The notes under the pieces were generated by a model. The model ran no database searches, was not told the DNA's origin, and saw only the letters and a list, made by a program, of their open reading frames with translations. From assembly GCA_002345845.1 (NCBI GenBank), contig DDWF01000073.1:1-54274 (forward strand): DNA of 54,274 nucleotides, in the 5' to 3' direction. A program made the position numbers and the translations under genes. Positions 17,134-28,047 of this stretch are shown piece by piece (position 1 is the stretch's first letter; each line of letters begins with the position of its first letter). Source of the stretch: Betaproteobacteria bacterium UBA2293. Lineage in GTDB: Bacteria > Pseudomonadota > Gammaproteobacteria > Burkholderiales > Rhodocyclaceae.

Positions 17134-17967
17134 ATGACGGCACTGATCGATAACAAGGGCAGCAACGAACTGCTCGCCGCGGATACCTCCGGGCAACTGG
17201 TAATCCACGCGCCAACGGTAATGCCGCTTCGCCAAAGCCAGCGCAAAAGCCGCTGGCCAGCCCGTTTCGACCTGCTGCAGAGCGCCTCCGGCCTGTTCCT
17301 GGCGCTCTTCCTGATGGCCCACATGTTCTTCGTGTCGACCATCCTGATCAGCAACGAGGCCTTCTACACCGTCGCCCGCTTCTTCGAGGGCGCCTATTTC
17401 CTCGGCAAGCCCTATCCGATCCTGGTCTCGGCCGTGGTCATCGTCATCATGGTGATCTTCATCGCCCACTCCTGGCTGGCGATGCGCAAGTTCCCGGCCG
17501 GCTATCGCCAGTACCGCGCCTTCATCGACCACAAGAACCGTCTGCGCCACAGCGACACCTCGCTGTGGTGGCTGCAGATCTGGACCGGCTTTGCCCTGTT
17601 CTTCATGGCCACCATCCATCTTTACGACATGCTGACCCAGCCGGCGCTGATCGGCCCCTATGAATCGGCCGACCGGGTGTGGACCGGCAGCATGTGGCCG
17701 CTCTACCTGTTGTTGCTGTTCGCCGCCGAACTGCATGCCAGCATCGGCCTCTACCGACTGGCCATCAAGTGGGGCTGGTTCACCGCCGCCACGCCCAACC
17801 GCAGCCGCCGTCGCCTGCGCTGGGCCAAGCATGCCCTCAGCGCCTTCTTCATCACTCTCGGTCTGGTCACCCTCGTCGCCTACATCGACCTCGGCCGTAA
17901 TCACGCCGCGCATGCCGGCGAACGCTACGTTTCGCCTCAACATAGCAACGCGCCAGCCAGGCACTGA
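17134..17967 (+). CDS. frdC: Fumarate reductase diheme cytochrome b subunit FrdC
   Basis: The 277-residue membrane protein has five predicted transmembrane helices. Candidate heme ligands are His63, His112, His162 and His201. Their spacing (49, 50, 39) equals that of His44/93/143/182 in Wolinella succinogenes FrdC. Glu85 and Glu199 fall where Wolinella has Glu66 (menaquinol site) and Glu180 (proton E-pathway). This marks a menaquinol:fumarate reductase of the diheme type rather than the FrdCD or SdhCD type. Compared with Wolinella (256 aa) it has a hydrophilic N-terminal extension of about 19 residues. It is followed by frdA after 1 bp. Confidence 0.92.
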   Translation: MTALIDNKGSNELLAADTSGQLVIHAPTVMPLRQSQRKSRWPARFDLLQSASGLFLALFLMAHMFFVSTILISNEAFYTVARFFEGAYFLGKPYPILVSAVVIVIMVIFIAHSWLAMRKFPAGYRQYRAFIDHKNRLRHSDTSLWWLQIWTGFALFFMATIHLYDMLTQPALIGPYESADRVWTGSMWPLYLLLLFAAELHASIGLYRLAIKWGWFTAATPNRSRRRLRWAKHALSAFFITLGLVTLVAYIDLGRNHAAHAGERYVSPQHSNAPARH

Positions 17968-17968
17968 C

Positions 17969-19948
17969 ATGGAAATCATCCATACCGACGTCCTCGTCAT
18001 CGGCGGCGGACTGGCTGGCCTGCGCGCCGCGCTCGCCGCCCGCAAGCGTGGGCAGAAGGTCATCATCCTCAGCCTGGTGCCGCCCAAGCGCTCGCATTCG
18101 GCCGCCGCCCAGGGCGGCATGCAGGCCAGTCTGGGCAATACGGCGAAGGGCACCGGCGACAATGAGGATGTGCATTTCGCCGACACCGTGCGCGGCAGCG
18201 ACTGGGGTGCCGACCAGGAAGTCGCCCGCATGTTCGTCCATACGGCGCCCAAGGCCGTGCGCGAACTGGCCGCCTGGGGCGTGCCGTGGAACCGTGTGCA
18301 AGCCGGGCCGCACGAGGTCATCATCGACAGCCAGCGGGTCACGCTGAACGAACCGGAAGCTGCCCACGGCCTGATCACCGCCCGCGACTTTGGCGGCACC
18401 AAGAAATGGCGCACCTGCTACGTCTCCGACGGCACCGGCCACGCCATGCTCTACGCCGTCAGCGACCAGGCCATCGCCGCCGGCATTCCGGTGCATGAGC
18501 GCATGGAAGCCGTCGCGCTGATCCACGACGGCAGCCGCTGCTACGGTGCCATCGTCCGCAACCTGAGCAACGGCAAGCTGCTCGCCTACGTCGCCCGGGC
18601 CACCTGCATCGCCACCGGCGGCTTCGGCCGCATCTACCGGTCGACGACCAATGCCGTGATCAATGAAGGCATCGGCGCCGCCATCGCCCTGGAAACCGGC
18701 GTCGTGCCGCTGGCCAACATGGAGGCGGTGCAATTCCACCCGACCGCCATCTTCCCGGCCGGCATCCTGGTCACCGAGGGCTGTCGTGGCGACGGCGGCC
18801 TGCTGCGCGATGTCGATGGCCACCGCTTCATGCCGGATTACGAGCCGGAGAAGAAGGAACTGGCCTCGCGTGACGTCGTCGCCCGCCGTATGGAAGCCCA
18901 TATCCGCAGCGGCAAGGGGGCCAGTAACCGCTTCGGCGAACACCTGTGGCTCGACATCACGCTGCTCGGCGAAGCGCACATCAACGGCAAGCTGCGCGAA
19001 GTGAAGGAAATCTGCCAGCACTTCCTCGGCATCGATCCGGCCCGGGAGTGGATTCCAGTACGCCCGGCCCAGCACTATTCGATGGGCGGCATCCGCACCG
19101 ACGCCCATGGTGCGGTGCGCGGCCTGAAAGGCCTGTTCGCCTGCGGCGAGGCCGCCTGCTGGGATCTGCACGGTTTCAACCGCCTGGGCGGCAACTCGGT
19201 CGCCGAAACCGTCGTCGCCGGCATGATCGTCGGCGAGGCCATCGCCGATTTCTGCACCTCGGCGGACGGCGACATGCATGTATCGACAGCCCTGGTCCGC
19301 GATTGCTGGGAGCAGGAAAGCAGCCGCTTCAGCCAGCTGGCGGCCAGCCGTGGCGGTGAAAGTGCCAGCCAGTTGCTGCTGCGCATGCAGACGATCATGA
19401 GCGATCAGGTCGGCATCGTGCGCCACGGCGAAGCCCTGGCTGCCGCCGTCGACGAACTGAAATCGCTGTTGCTGCGTAGCCGGCAGATCGGCCTGCGCAC
19501 TTCAGCCCCCGGGGCCAATCCGGAACTGGCCACCGCCTGGCGCCTGCAGAAAATGCTCAAGCTGGCCCTGTGCGTGGCCTACGGCGCGCTGCAACGAACC
19601 GAGAGCCGCGGTGCCCACTTCCGCGAAGATCATCCGCAGCGCGACGACGCCCGCTGGCTGAAGCGCACGCTTGCCTACTGGCGCGATGCCGAACAGCGCG
19701 TGCCGACCCTCGAGTATGAAGCGCTCGACATCCGCCGCATGGAACTGCCGCCCGGCTGGCGCGGTTACGGCGCGCGCGATGCCATCGAACACCCGGAAAC
19801 CGCGCTACGCCTGGCAAAAATCGAACAGATCCGCAGCGAACTCGGCACCGCCGACCGCCACACCGTGCAGCAGGCGCTGATGCCCTTCCTGCACCTGCTG
19901 CCGGCACACCTGCGCGGCACGAACGCCCGTCTGGAGGAAAACGCATGA
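17969..19948 (+). CDS. frdA: Fumarate reductase flavoprotein subunit FrdA
   Basis: The 659-residue protein has the FAD-binding motif [17 protein letters not shown] at residues 8-24. His43 in [17 protein letters not shown] is at the position of the covalent FAD ligand of Wolinella FrdA. Active-site motifs include [20 protein letters not shown], the substrate arginine region [11 protein letters not shown], and [14 protein letters not shown]. It has the C-terminal helical domain ending in [10 protein letters not shown]. The ATG at 17969 begins exactly at the family start; the longer frame to 17660 overlaps frdC. It overlaps frdB by 4 bp. Confidence 0.94.
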   Translation: MEIIHTDVLVIGGGLAGLRAALAARKRGQKVIILSLVPPKRSHSAAAQGGMQASLGNTAKGTGDNEDVHFADTVRGSDWGADQEVARMFVHTAPKAVRELAAWGVPWNRVQAGPHEVIIDSQRVTLNEPEAAHGLITARDFGGTKKWRTCYVSDGTGHAMLYAVSDQAIAAGIPVHERMEAVALIHDGSRCYGAIVRNLSNGKLLAYVARATCIATGGFGRIYRSTTNAVINEGIGAAIALETGVVPLANMEAVQFHPTAIFPAGILVTEGCRGDGGLLRDVDGHRFMPDYEPEKKELASRDVVARRMEAHIRSGKGASNRFGEHLWLDITLLGEAHINGKLREVKEICQHFLGIDPAREWIPVRPAQHYSMGGIRTDAHGAVRGLKGLFACGEAACWDLHGFNRLGGNSVAETVVAGMIVGEAIADFCTSADGDMHVSTALVRDCWEQESSRFSQLAASRGGESASQLLLRMQTIMSDQVGIVRHGEALAAAVDELKSLLLRSRQIGLRTSAPGANPELATAWRLQKMLKLALCVAYGALQRTESRGAHFREDHPQRDDARWLKRTLAYWRDAEQRVPTLEYEALDIRRMELPPGWRGYGARDAIEHPETALRLAKIEQIRSELGTADRHTVQQALMPFLHLLPAHLRGTNARLEENA

Positions 19949-20703
19949 TCGGCATCCTGCATCGCCAGCGCAAGAACCAGGAACAGCGCCGCCTGGAGAT
20001 CGCCATCCTCCGCCACAATCCGGCCGACCCGGCGAGCACGCCACGGCTGCAAAGCTTCCACATCGAGGAAGCCGAAGGCATGACGCTGTTCATCGCCCTT
20101 AACGAAATCCGCAGCACGCAGGATCCTTCGCTGCAGTTCGACTTCGTCTGCCGCGCCGGCATCTGCGGCAGCTGCGCCATGCTCATCGACGGCCGGCCTG
20201 GCCTGGCCTGCCGGACCCTGACCCGCGATCTCGGCCCGCGCATCACCCTGGCACCGCTGCCCTTCTTCGAATTGATCGGCGACCTGTCGGTCAATACCGG
20301 CAAATGGATGCGCGGTACCAGCGAACGGCTGCAGACCTGGATTCACGAGGCCACGGCGGTCAATATCGATGCCCTGGAAGCGCGCATGGAACCGGAGTTG
20401 GCGGAGGCCATCTACGAACTCGACCGCTGTATCGAATGCGGCTGTTGCATCGCCGGTTGCGGCACGGCGCAGATGCGCGAGGACTTCGTCGGCGCCGTCG
20501 GCCTCAACAAGATCGCCCGCTTCCGCCTCGATCCGCGCGATCAGCGCAATGACGAGGATTTCTACGAACTGATCGGCGACGACGACGGCGTGTTCGGCTG
20601 CATGGCCCTGCTCGGCTGCCACGACGTCTGCCCCAAGCAACTGCCGCTGCAGACGCAGATCGCCTACCTGCGCCGCAAGATGGCCCTCATTGGCCTGACC
20701 TGA
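19945..20703 (+). CDS. frdB: Fumarate reductase iron-sulfur subunit FrdB
   Basis: The 252-residue protein carries all cluster ligands. Cys69, 74, 77 and 89 ([12 protein letters not shown] and ACRT) hold the 2Fe-2S centre. [11 protein letters not shown] gives most ligands of the 4Fe-4S centre, and [13 protein letters not shown] completes the 4Fe-4S and 3Fe-4S sites. It moves electrons between the FrdC hemes and the FrdA flavin. Its ATG overlaps frdA in an ATGA. The operon order C-A-B is that of epsilonproteobacteria. Confidence 0.94.
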   Translation: MIGILHRQRKNQEQRRLEIAILRHNPADPASTPRLQSFHIEEAEGMTLFIALNEIRSTQDPSLQFDFVCRAGICGSCAMLIDGRPGLACRTLTRDLGPRITLAPLPFFELIGDLSVNTGKWMRGTSERLQTWIHEATAVNIDALEARMEPELAEAIYELDRCIECGCCIAGCGTAQMREDFVGAVGLNKIARFRLDPRDQRNDEDFYELIGDDDGVFGCMALLGCHDVCPKQLPLQTQIAYLRRKMALIGLT

Positions 20704-20710
20704 CCGGTGC

Positions 20711-21370
20711 TCAGCGCACCTCGATACTGACGCTGCGCCCCGATTTGCCGCCGGCCTTGCGCAGGCGGTCGGCGATGTCCGTGTTCTGATTCTTCAGCGC
20801 CATATCGAGCGCCGTTTCGCCCGATTCCAGCTTCCGATTGGTATCGGCACGTTGGGCCAGCAACAGTTCGACAACCGCCATATGGCCATTGCGGGCCGCT
20901 GCAATCAGCGGCGTCGTGCCGTTTTCACTCGCCGCATTGATATCGGCACCGGCCTTGATCAACACGCCAACGATCTCCGCATGGCCGGCAAAGGCTGCAT
21001 AAGCAAGCGGCGTCCAGCCCGGATTGTTGAGTGCCGCCCCGGCCGCCACCAGCAGCTCGACCGATTTCAGATGACCGCGGAAAGCGGCCAGGCGCAGCGC
21101 CGTGTCGCCGGCGGTATTGCGGGCGTTCAGCTTGACCCGCTGGCGAATCAGCAGATCAACCAACTGGTCATGACCGTCGCGGGCGGCCAGCATGAGCAGC
21201 GTATTGCCGTCGATATCGGTGGTATCGGCCGATGCTCCCTTGCCGATCAGTGCCGCCACCTCGCGGCTGTCACCCATACGCGCGGCATTGATCAGGTCAT
21301 CGTAGGTGGCGCCGCTGACGGGAGCCGCCAGGGAGAACGCCAGAAGGGCCAGCGAAAGCAGTTTTTTCAT
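20711..21370 (-). CDS. Secreted ankyrin-repeat protein
   Basis: The 219-residue protein has a signal peptide (MKKLLSLALLAFSLAAPVSG) and five to six ankyrin repeats. These are recognisable by DGNTLLMLAARDGHDQLVDLL, AGDTALRLAAFRGHLKSVEL, GWTPLAYAAFAGHAEIVGVL and GTTPLIAAARNGHMAVVELL, each about 33 residues apart. It probably acts in the periplasm as a binding scaffold; the partner is unknown. Its ATG overlaps the tatD stop by 4 bp, and it ends the mltG-to-ankyrin operon, converging on frdB with a 7-bp gap. Confidence 0.88.
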   Translation of the reverse strand: MKKLLSLALLAFSLAAPVSGATYDDLINAARMGDSREVAALIGKGASADTTDIDGNTLLMLAARDGHDQLVDLLIRQRVKLNARNTAGDTALRLAAFRGHLKSVELLVAAGAALNNPGWTPLAYAAFAGHAEIVGVLIKAGADINAASENGTTPLIAAARNGHMAVVELLLAQRADTNRKLESGETALDMALKNQNTDIADRLRKAGGKSGRSVSIEVR

Positions 21371-22149
21371 GATGACATGGGCCTCGGAACGTCCCGGAAA
21401 AGCGCAAAAAAGTTATCGGTCGTCGCCTGCGCCACGGCCTCTGAGGAAAGTCCACGCAGCCGCGCGATCTCTTCGGCAACGTAACGGACATAGGCTGGCT
21501 GGTTGGGCTTGCCGCGAAACGGCGTCGGCGCCAGATAAGGTGAATCGGTCTCGACCAGGATGCGGTCGAGCGGGCATTTCATCGCCACATCCTTGACGAT
21601 GGCCGCGTTCTTGAAAGTGACGATGCCGGAGAACGACAGGTAGAAACCGAGGTCGAGGGCGACGCGGGCAACCTCCCAGTCCTCGGTGAAACAGTGCATG
21701 ACGCCACCGACCGTATCGGCACCCTCTTCGCGCAGCAGACGCAGGGTGTCAGCCGCCGATTCGCGGGTATGCACCACCAGCGGCTTGGCGCAGCGTCGAG
21801 CCGCCTCGATGTGGTTGCGGAAACGCTGCCGCTGCCACTCCGGCTTGTCCTTCTGCCAGTAATAATCAAGGCCGGTCTCGCCGATGGCGACGACGCGTGG
21901 ATGGCTGGCCAGTTCGACCAGACGCTCGACCGTCGGCTCCTCGACATCCGTGTACTCAGGATGAACGCCGACCGTCGCGTACAGGCGCGGATCGCGTTCG
22001 GCCAGCGCCAGCACCTGCGGAAAATCCTCGAGATTGACGCCGATGCACAGGGCCAGGCCGACACCGTTGTCCTGCATGGCGCCCAGCACGTCGGGCAGGC
22101 GCTCGGCGAGACCGGGGAAATCGAGATGACAGTGCGAATCGACCAGCAT
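21367..22149 (-). CDS. TatD family hydrolase (YcfH-like metal-dependent DNase)
   Basis: The 260-residue protein opens MLVDSHCHLD, whose HxH binds the first metal. AIGETGLDYYW gives the bridging Glu. KPLVVHTRESAADTL gives a metal His, GGVMHCFTEDW another, and LVETDSPYLAPTPFRGKPNQP contains the catalytic Asp. Position next to tmk and holB matches the usual setting of ycfH. It probably has 3'-5' DNase or related phosphoesterase activity in the cytoplasm. Confidence 0.92.
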   Translation of the reverse strand: MLVDSHCHLDFPGLAERLPDVLGAMQDNGVGLALCIGVNLEDFPQVLALAERDPRLYATVGVHPEYTDVEEPTVERLVELASHPRVVAIGETGLDYYWQKDKPEWQRQRFRNHIEAARRCAKPLVVHTRESAADTLRLLREEGADTVGGVMHCFTEDWEVARVALDLGFYLSFSGIVTFKNAAIVKDVAMKCPLDRILVETDSPYLAPTPFRGKPNQPAYVRYVAEEIARLRGLSSEAVAQATTDNFFALFRDVPRPMSS

Positions 22150-22157
22150 GGCGCCGA

Positions 22158-22520
22158 TCAGAGCGTGTGCGTCGGGCGCGACGACTGCATGACGCCGCCC
22201 AGCAAGCCTTCGATCTTGCGGCGGGCTTCCTGGCCGCTTTCGTCATTATTGAAATGCACGCCGATGCCCTGTGCCCGGCCATTCTGGGCGCCGGCCGGCG
22301 TCACCCAGACAACGGTACCGGCGATCGGCAGCTTGGCCGGATCCTCCATCAGCGACAGCAGCATGAAGACTTCGTCGCCGATGCTGTAACTGCGCGTGGT
22401 CGGAATGAAGATGCCGCCGGCACGCAGGTGTGGCATGAAGGCGGCGTAAAGCGCCGACTTGGAATTGATGTTCAGCGACAGGACGCTAGGGCGCAGCGGC
22501 GGGGGTTTGGCTTCGCTCAT
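22158..22520 (-). CDS. pilZ: Type IV pilus PilZ-domain protein
   Basis: The 120-residue protein is a single PilZ domain. Its position between holB and tatD is the standard context for PilZ of the type IV pilus apparatus in Proteobacteria. FMPHLRAGGIFIPTTRSYSIGDEVFMLLSL and GTVVWVTPAGAQNGRAQGIGVHF (here described by segments) match. The RxxxR and DxSxxG c-di-GMP motifs are absent, as in PilZ proper, which does not bind the nucleotide. It starts 3 bp after holB. Confidence 0.9.
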   Translation of the reverse strand: MSEAKPPPLRPSVLSLNINSKSALYAAFMPHLRAGGIFIPTTRSYSIGDEVFMLLSLMEDPAKLPIAGTVVWVTPAGAQNGRAQGIGVHFNNDESGQEARRKIEGLLGGVMQSSRPTHTL

Positions 22521-22523
22521 CGG

Positions 22524-23552
22524 CTATCGATTGGCAAACAGGGCACGGTAGTCCAGAAAAATGCCTTCGAGAAACAGGCGCGCATTCAAAGGTTGTTCAG
22601 CTTCCCGGCGCCGCACGATGGTCGCTCGATACGACTGAATCAGGCGCGCCGGCGGAATCATAGCAGCGAGGCTGGCGATTGTGGCCGCTTGCGGCAGAAA
22701 ATAGCGCACCGGCAAGCCATTCCCGGCGAGCATCAGATCAACCAGCCATTTCTGCAGGCCTTCGATAATCGCCTTCAGCGGCAGGCGCCCCTTGCTGTCC
22801 TTGACCGCCTTTTCCAGTTCGCCAGCCAGCACCAGCGGCTCCACCGCCTTGCCGGCAGCCAGCCGGCGAGTCAACGCCTCGAGCCAGTCAGTCTGGCCGG
22901 AGGCCGACCATTCCAGAGCCAGTCCCGGGGCGCCGCCGGCCAGCGCCAGCCAGCGCCTGGCATCGGCCACGCCATGCTCGGCCAGCAACTGCTCGGCCCG
23001 CGCTGCCGATGGCAAGGGAACCGGTACCACCTGACAGCGGCTGCGGATCGTCGGCAACAAACGCATCGGGTCACTTGAAACCATTAAAAACAATGTACTT
23101 GGCGCTGGTTCTTCAAGTGTTTTAAGAAGTGCGTTCGCGGTCGCCCGATTCATCGCTTCAGTCGGATTGACGATGATGATGCGCAGGCCACCGCGATGCG
23201 TGCCGACGTTGAGGAACTCGTCGAGACCCCGCACCTGGTCGATAGTGATCTGCTGGCTGGCCTTCTTCTTGCCATCTTCCGCTTCCGCCTCTTCAGCCAT
23301 GGCCTCCGGCTGCAGCAGACGAAAATCCGGATGATTGCCCTGGGCATACCAGTTGCAGGCCAGGCAGCGTCCACAGGCCAAGCCATCGACCTGCGGCTGT
23401 TCGCAGAGCAGGCTGGCAGCGAACTGGCGGGCCAGATCGAACTTGCCCAAGCCGCGCTGACCGAGGAGCAGCAAGGCATGCGGCATTTGCGCCCGCCGCC
23501 CCTGCAGCGATTTCCAGACTTGATCGTGAAGATTTATAACGTTCATTATCAA
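22524..23552 (-). CDS. holB: DNA polymerase III delta' subunit HolB
   Basis: The 342-residue clamp-loader subunit starts with a RecA-like AAA+ domain. [18 protein letters not shown] is a degenerate P-loop, normal for delta'. The zinc module [10 protein letters not shown] is followed by [39 protein letters not shown] sequence ([20 protein letters not shown]) and TIRSRCQ with the SRC motif are present. The start overlaps the tmk stop by 4 bp. An Asp/Glu/Lys-rich insertion lies near residue 90. Confidence 0.93.
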   Translation of the reverse strand: MIMNVINLHDQVWKSLQGRRAQMPHALLLLGQRGLGKFDLARQFAASLLCEQPQVDGLACGRCLACNWYAQGNHPDFRLLQPEAMAEEAEAEDGKKKASQQITIDQVRGLDEFLNVGTHRGGLRIIIVNPTEAMNRATANALLKTLEEPAPSTLFLMVSSDPMRLLPTIRSRCQVVPVPLPSAARAEQLLAEHGVADARRWLALAGGAPGLALEWSASGQTDWLEALTRRLAAGKAVEPLVLAGELEKAVKDSKGRLPLKAIIEGLQKWLVDLMLAGNGLPVRYFLPQAATIASLAAMIPPARLIQSYRATIVRRREAEQPLNARLFLEGIFLDYRALFANR

Positions 23553-24157
23553 ATCGTTACAATGATTTCTTCAAGTCGTTTGCGAATATCGTCCAGGGTA
23601 TTGTTGGCATCGATCACGCGCATCCGCTCGGGGTGGGCATGCGCCCGTTCCAGATAGGCATGACGCACCCGCTCATGAAAATCGGCACGCTCCTGCTCGA
23701 AGCGATCGAGGTCGCGACTGGCGACGGCAATGCGCTCGCGCGCCACTTCCAGCGGCAGATCGAAGAGCAGTGTCAGGTTCGGCTGCAGATGCTCATGCAC
23801 CCAATGCTCCAGCACTTGCAGCTTGCTCCGCTCGAGACCGCGACCACCGCCCTGGTAGGCATGGGTGGCATCGGTGAAACGGTCACAGACCACCCATTCG
23901 CCCCGAGCCAGCGCCGGTTCGATGACCTGCGCCAGATGCTCACGGCGGGCGGCGAACATCAGCAAGGTCTCGGTTTCCAGATGCATTGGCTGATTGAGCA
24001 GTAGGTCGCGCAGTTTTTCGCCGAGCGCCGTGCCCCCCGGTTCGCGCGTCACCTGCACCGTCAGCCCGCGCTGGCGCAAACGCTCAGCCAGCCAGTCGAC
24101 GTGACTGCTCTTGCCGGCCCCGTCGATGCCTTCGAAAGTGATGAACTTGCCCTTCAC
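23549..24157 (-). CDS. tmk: Thymidylate kinase
   Basis: The 202-residue protein has P-loop [12 protein letters not shown] at residues 8-19 and the DR(E/P) region [33 protein letters not shown] follows. It phosphorylates dTMP to dTDP with ATP. Its stop overlaps holB and its start overlaps the mltG stop by 4 bp, an arrangement common in Proteobacteria (yceG-tmk-holB). Confidence 0.95.
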   Translation of the reverse strand: MKGKFITFEGIDGAGKSSHVDWLAERLRQRGLTVQVTREPGGTALGEKLRDLLLNQPMHLETETLLMFAARREHLAQVIEPALARGEWVVCDRFTDATHAYQGGGRGLERSKLQVLEHWVHEHLQPNLTLLFDLPLEVARERIAVASRDLDRFEQERADFHERVRHAYLERAHAHPERMRVIDANNTLDDIRKRLEEIIVTI

Positions 24158-25149
24158 TGCCCACCTCGCTGGTATTTATTGACCGCCCGGTTGTGTTCGT
24201 CGAGCGTAGTGGAAAACTGGCTGCTGCCATCGCCGCGGGCGACGAAATACAGCGCACTGGATTCTGCCGGATGCAGGGCGGCGCGGATGGAGGCCAGGCC
24301 GGGCATGGCGATCGGCGTCGGCGGCAGGCCGCGGCGGGTGTAGGTATTGTAGGGCGTATCGGTCTGCAGGTCGCGCTTGCGCAGATTGCCATCAAAGGCT
24401 TCGCCCAGGCCGTAGATGACGGTCGGATCGGTCTGCAGCGGCATGCCGATACGCAGGCGATTGACGAAGACGGAGGCGACCAGTTGGCGATCGGCCTCGC
24501 GGCCGGTTTCCTTCTCGATGATCGATGCCATGATCAAGGCTTCGTACGGCGTCCGGTAGGGCAAGCCCGGATCACGCGCCGCCCACTCCTCGGCCAGACG
24601 CCGCTGCATTTCGCGCACCGCCCGGGCAACCAGATCCAGCGCGCTGGATTGCTTGTCGAACAGATAGGTATCGGGGAACAACCAGCCTTCGAGGTGTTGA
24701 TGCTCAAGACCCAGCCGACGGCTGATCTCGGCTTCACTCAAGCCGCGGCTGTCGGGCAGCAGATCGGGATGGGCATCCAGCCGGGCGCGCCACTGACGCA
24801 GGGTCCAGCCTTCGATCAGGGTGACATCGCCCTGCGTCACCTTGCCCCGGGTCAGTTTGTCCAGCAACTGGCGGGCGGTAATTCCCTGCTTGACCGAATA
24901 GCTACCCGCTTTGATGCCGGTGTCGGCTCCCTGCAGACGCGCCACCAGCAGCAGCAAGGTCGGCTGGAGCTGGATGCCGGCCGCGCGCATCTGCAGGATG
25001 GCGGCCCGCAGGCTGCTACCGGCGGTCACATGAAAGTCGACCGGCGAGCCACGCAACACCAGCGGTTGGTTCACCCACCACCACAGGCCGCCGGCAGCAA
25101 TGCCGAGCAGCAGCAGAATCAGAAGCAATAGTTTTTTCAGGAAACGCAA
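24154..25149 (-). CDS. mltG: Endolytic murein transglycosylase MltG
   Basis: With a TTG start at 25149 the product is 331 residues, close to the E. coli 340. It begins [20 protein letters not shown], a membrane anchor. A LysM-like region follows and then the YceG catalytic domain. This includes [29 protein letters not shown] with the catalytic Glu, and [29 protein letters not shown]. The only ATG starts in frame (25242, 25299) would cover the ygfZ promoter and start region, so I prefer the TTG. It cuts nascent glycan strands in the periplasm. Confidence 0.85.
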   Translation of the reverse strand: MRFLKKLLLLILLLLGIAAGGLWWWVNQPLVLRGSPVDFHVTAGSSLRAAILQMRAAGIQLQPTLLLLVARLQGADTGIKAGSYSVKQGITARQLLDKLTRGKVTQGDVTLIEGWTLRQWRARLDAHPDLLPDSRGLSEAEISRRLGLEHQHLEGWLFPDTYLFDKQSSALDLVARAVREMQRRLAEEWAARDPGLPYRTPYEALIMASIIEKETGREADRQLVASVFVNRLRIGMPLQTDPTVIYGLGEAFDGNLRKRDLQTDTPYNTYTRRGLPPTPIAMPGLASIRAALHPAESSALYFVARGDGSSQFSTTLDEHNRAVNKYQRGGQ

Positions 25150-25210
25150 GGGAACTCGTCGGCGAGAGGCGGGTCTTGCCCGTGTGAAACGAGCAGGTGA
25201 ATTCGGGCGA

Positions 25211-25216
25211 TATAAT
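25211..25216 (+). promoter_or_regulatory. Probable -10 element of ygfZ
   Basis: TATAAT lies 24 bp before the ygfZ ATG, preceded by GCGA. No good -35 is seen 17 bp upstream. An AGGAG ribosome-binding site follows at 25231-25235. Confidence 0.45.
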
Positions 25217-25240
25217 ATCGCAAACCCCTCAGGAGCCCTC

Positions 25241-26254
25241 ATGAACCCCAACTGGCGCAGTTTTCTCGAATCGACGGAAGCCGTTTTTGCCGGCGACACA
25301 TCCGAAATCAGCAGCTTCGGCGACGGCGCCGGCGAACTTCAGGCTGCCGGCCGCCAGACGGTCATCGTCCCCCTCACGCACCTGGCCATGATCGAGGCTG
25401 GCGGCGAAGAGGCCAAATCCTTCCTGCACAGCCAGTTCACCAGCGACGTCAATCATCTGGCTGATGGTCAGGCGCAGCACGCCGGCTGGTGTTCGGCCAA
25501 AGGGCGCATGCAGGCCAGCTTCGTCCTCTGGCACACCGGTGCCCGCTACCACCTGGTGCTGGCGGCCGACCTTCTCGAAGCCACCCTGAAGCGCCTGAAA
25601 ATGTTTGTTCTGCGCGCCAAGGTGACGCTGGCGGCGGACGAGCAGATCCTGCTGGGCCTGTCCGGCCCGCAAGCCGCCGCCGCACTGGCCGACGCCGGGC
25701 TGGCGGTACCGGAGGACGTGCTGCAAACTGCCGCAGCGAACGGCTGCACCGTGTTGCGCCTGGATGCCGGGCGCTTCATCGTCGCTGCCCCGGCAGCCGC
25801 CGCCCCTGACCTGTGGCAGAAGCTGACGCTCAAGGCGCGCCCGGCCGGTACGCCGGCCTGGCGCTGGCTGGACATTCAGGCCGCCTTCCCGCTGGTGACG
25901 CTGGCGACCAAGGAAGAATTCGTGCCGCAGATGGCCGACTTCGAGAAAATTGGCGGCATCAGTTTCCACAAAGGCTGCTACCCGGGGCAAGAAGTCGTCG
26001 CCCGCACCCAGTACCTGGGCAAGGTCAAACGTCACCTCTATCGGCTGAGCAGTGGCGTGCCGCTGCAGGCCGGGGACGACCTGTTCTCGCCGGAAAACCT
26101 CGACCAGGCCAGTGGCAAGGTGATGAGCGCGGCACCGACGCCGGACGGCGGCTTTGCCGCGCTGGCCGTCGTCCAGTCGAATTTCGCTGCCAACCTGCAC
26201 CTGGGTTCGCGCGAAGGTCCGCAGCTCCAGGCCGTCGCCGTCAATCCGGCGTAG
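25241..26254 (+). CDS. ygfZ: YgfZ/GcvT-like folate-binding protein
   Basis: The 337-residue protein has the aminomethyltransferase-like fold and the signature KGCYPGQEVVART near residue 245. Its invariant cysteine is needed for the tetrahydrofolate-dependent role of YgfZ in Fe-S cluster enzyme maintenance (family knowledge). VPLTHLAMIEAGGEEAKSFLHSQFTSDV marks the N-terminal domain, given here as residues 44-71. An AGGAG site five bases before the ATG fixes the start. NRDE gene follows after 2 bp. Confidence 0.92.
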   Translation: MNPNWRSFLESTEAVFAGDTSEISSFGDGAGELQAAGRQTVIVPLTHLAMIEAGGEEAKSFLHSQFTSDVNHLADGQAQHAGWCSAKGRMQASFVLWHTGARYHLVLAADLLEATLKRLKMFVLRAKVTLAADEQILLGLSGPQAAAALADAGLAVPEDVLQTAAANGCTVLRLDAGRFIVAAPAAAAPDLWQKLTLKARPAGTPAWRWLDIQAAFPLVTLATKEEFVPQMADFEKIGGISFHKGCYPGQEVVARTQYLGKVKRHLYRLSSGVPLQAGDDLFSPENLDQASGKVMSAAPTPDGGFAALAVVQSNFAANLHLGSREGPQLQAVAVNPA

Positions 26255-26975
26255 CCATGTGCCTGATCGTCGTCGGCTGGCGGGCCCATGCGGACTACCC
26301 GCTGGTCGTCGCCGCCAACCGCGACGAGTTTTACGCCCGGCCGACCGCCGATGCAGCGGCCTGGCCGGAGGCGCCAGCGGTCTTCGGCGGCATCGACCTG
26401 GAAGCCGGCGGAACCTGGCTGGGCATTACCCGTAACGGCCGCTTCGCTGCCGTCACCAACGTGCGCGAACCGGGCACGGGCAAAGGCCGGCTCTCGCGTG
26501 GCAGGCTGACGCGCGATTTCCTGCTCTCCGGGCAAGCGGCCCTCGCTTACGCCCAAGGCCTCGATGGCGAGGATTACTCCGGGTTCAACCTGCTGCTGAG
26601 CGATGGCGCGACGCTCGTCTATTGCTCCAATCGCGACGGCGCACCGCGCCTGCTGCCGCCGGGCGTCTATGGCCTGTCCAACCACCGGCTCGACAGCCCC
26701 TGGCCGAAGCTATTGACCGCCCGTCAGCGCTTTGCCACGGCGCTCCCTGCCCTGCCCGATGAAAGCGCTCTCTTCGCGCTGCTTGCCGACGACACCATCG
26801 TCGCCGACGACGAACTGCCGCAGACCGGCGTTTCACTCGAATGGGAGCGGCGGCTCTCGGCCATTTTCGTCAGGTCGGAAAACTACGGGACGCGCGCCTC
26901 GACGGTCGCCTGGCAGCGCCGCGACGGCGCCGTGCATCTGCACGAGCAGCGCTTCGGGCCGAACGGCCAGGCGCT

Positions 26976-28033
<1,058 letters not shown>

Positions 28034-28047
28034 TCACAGGCAAGATC

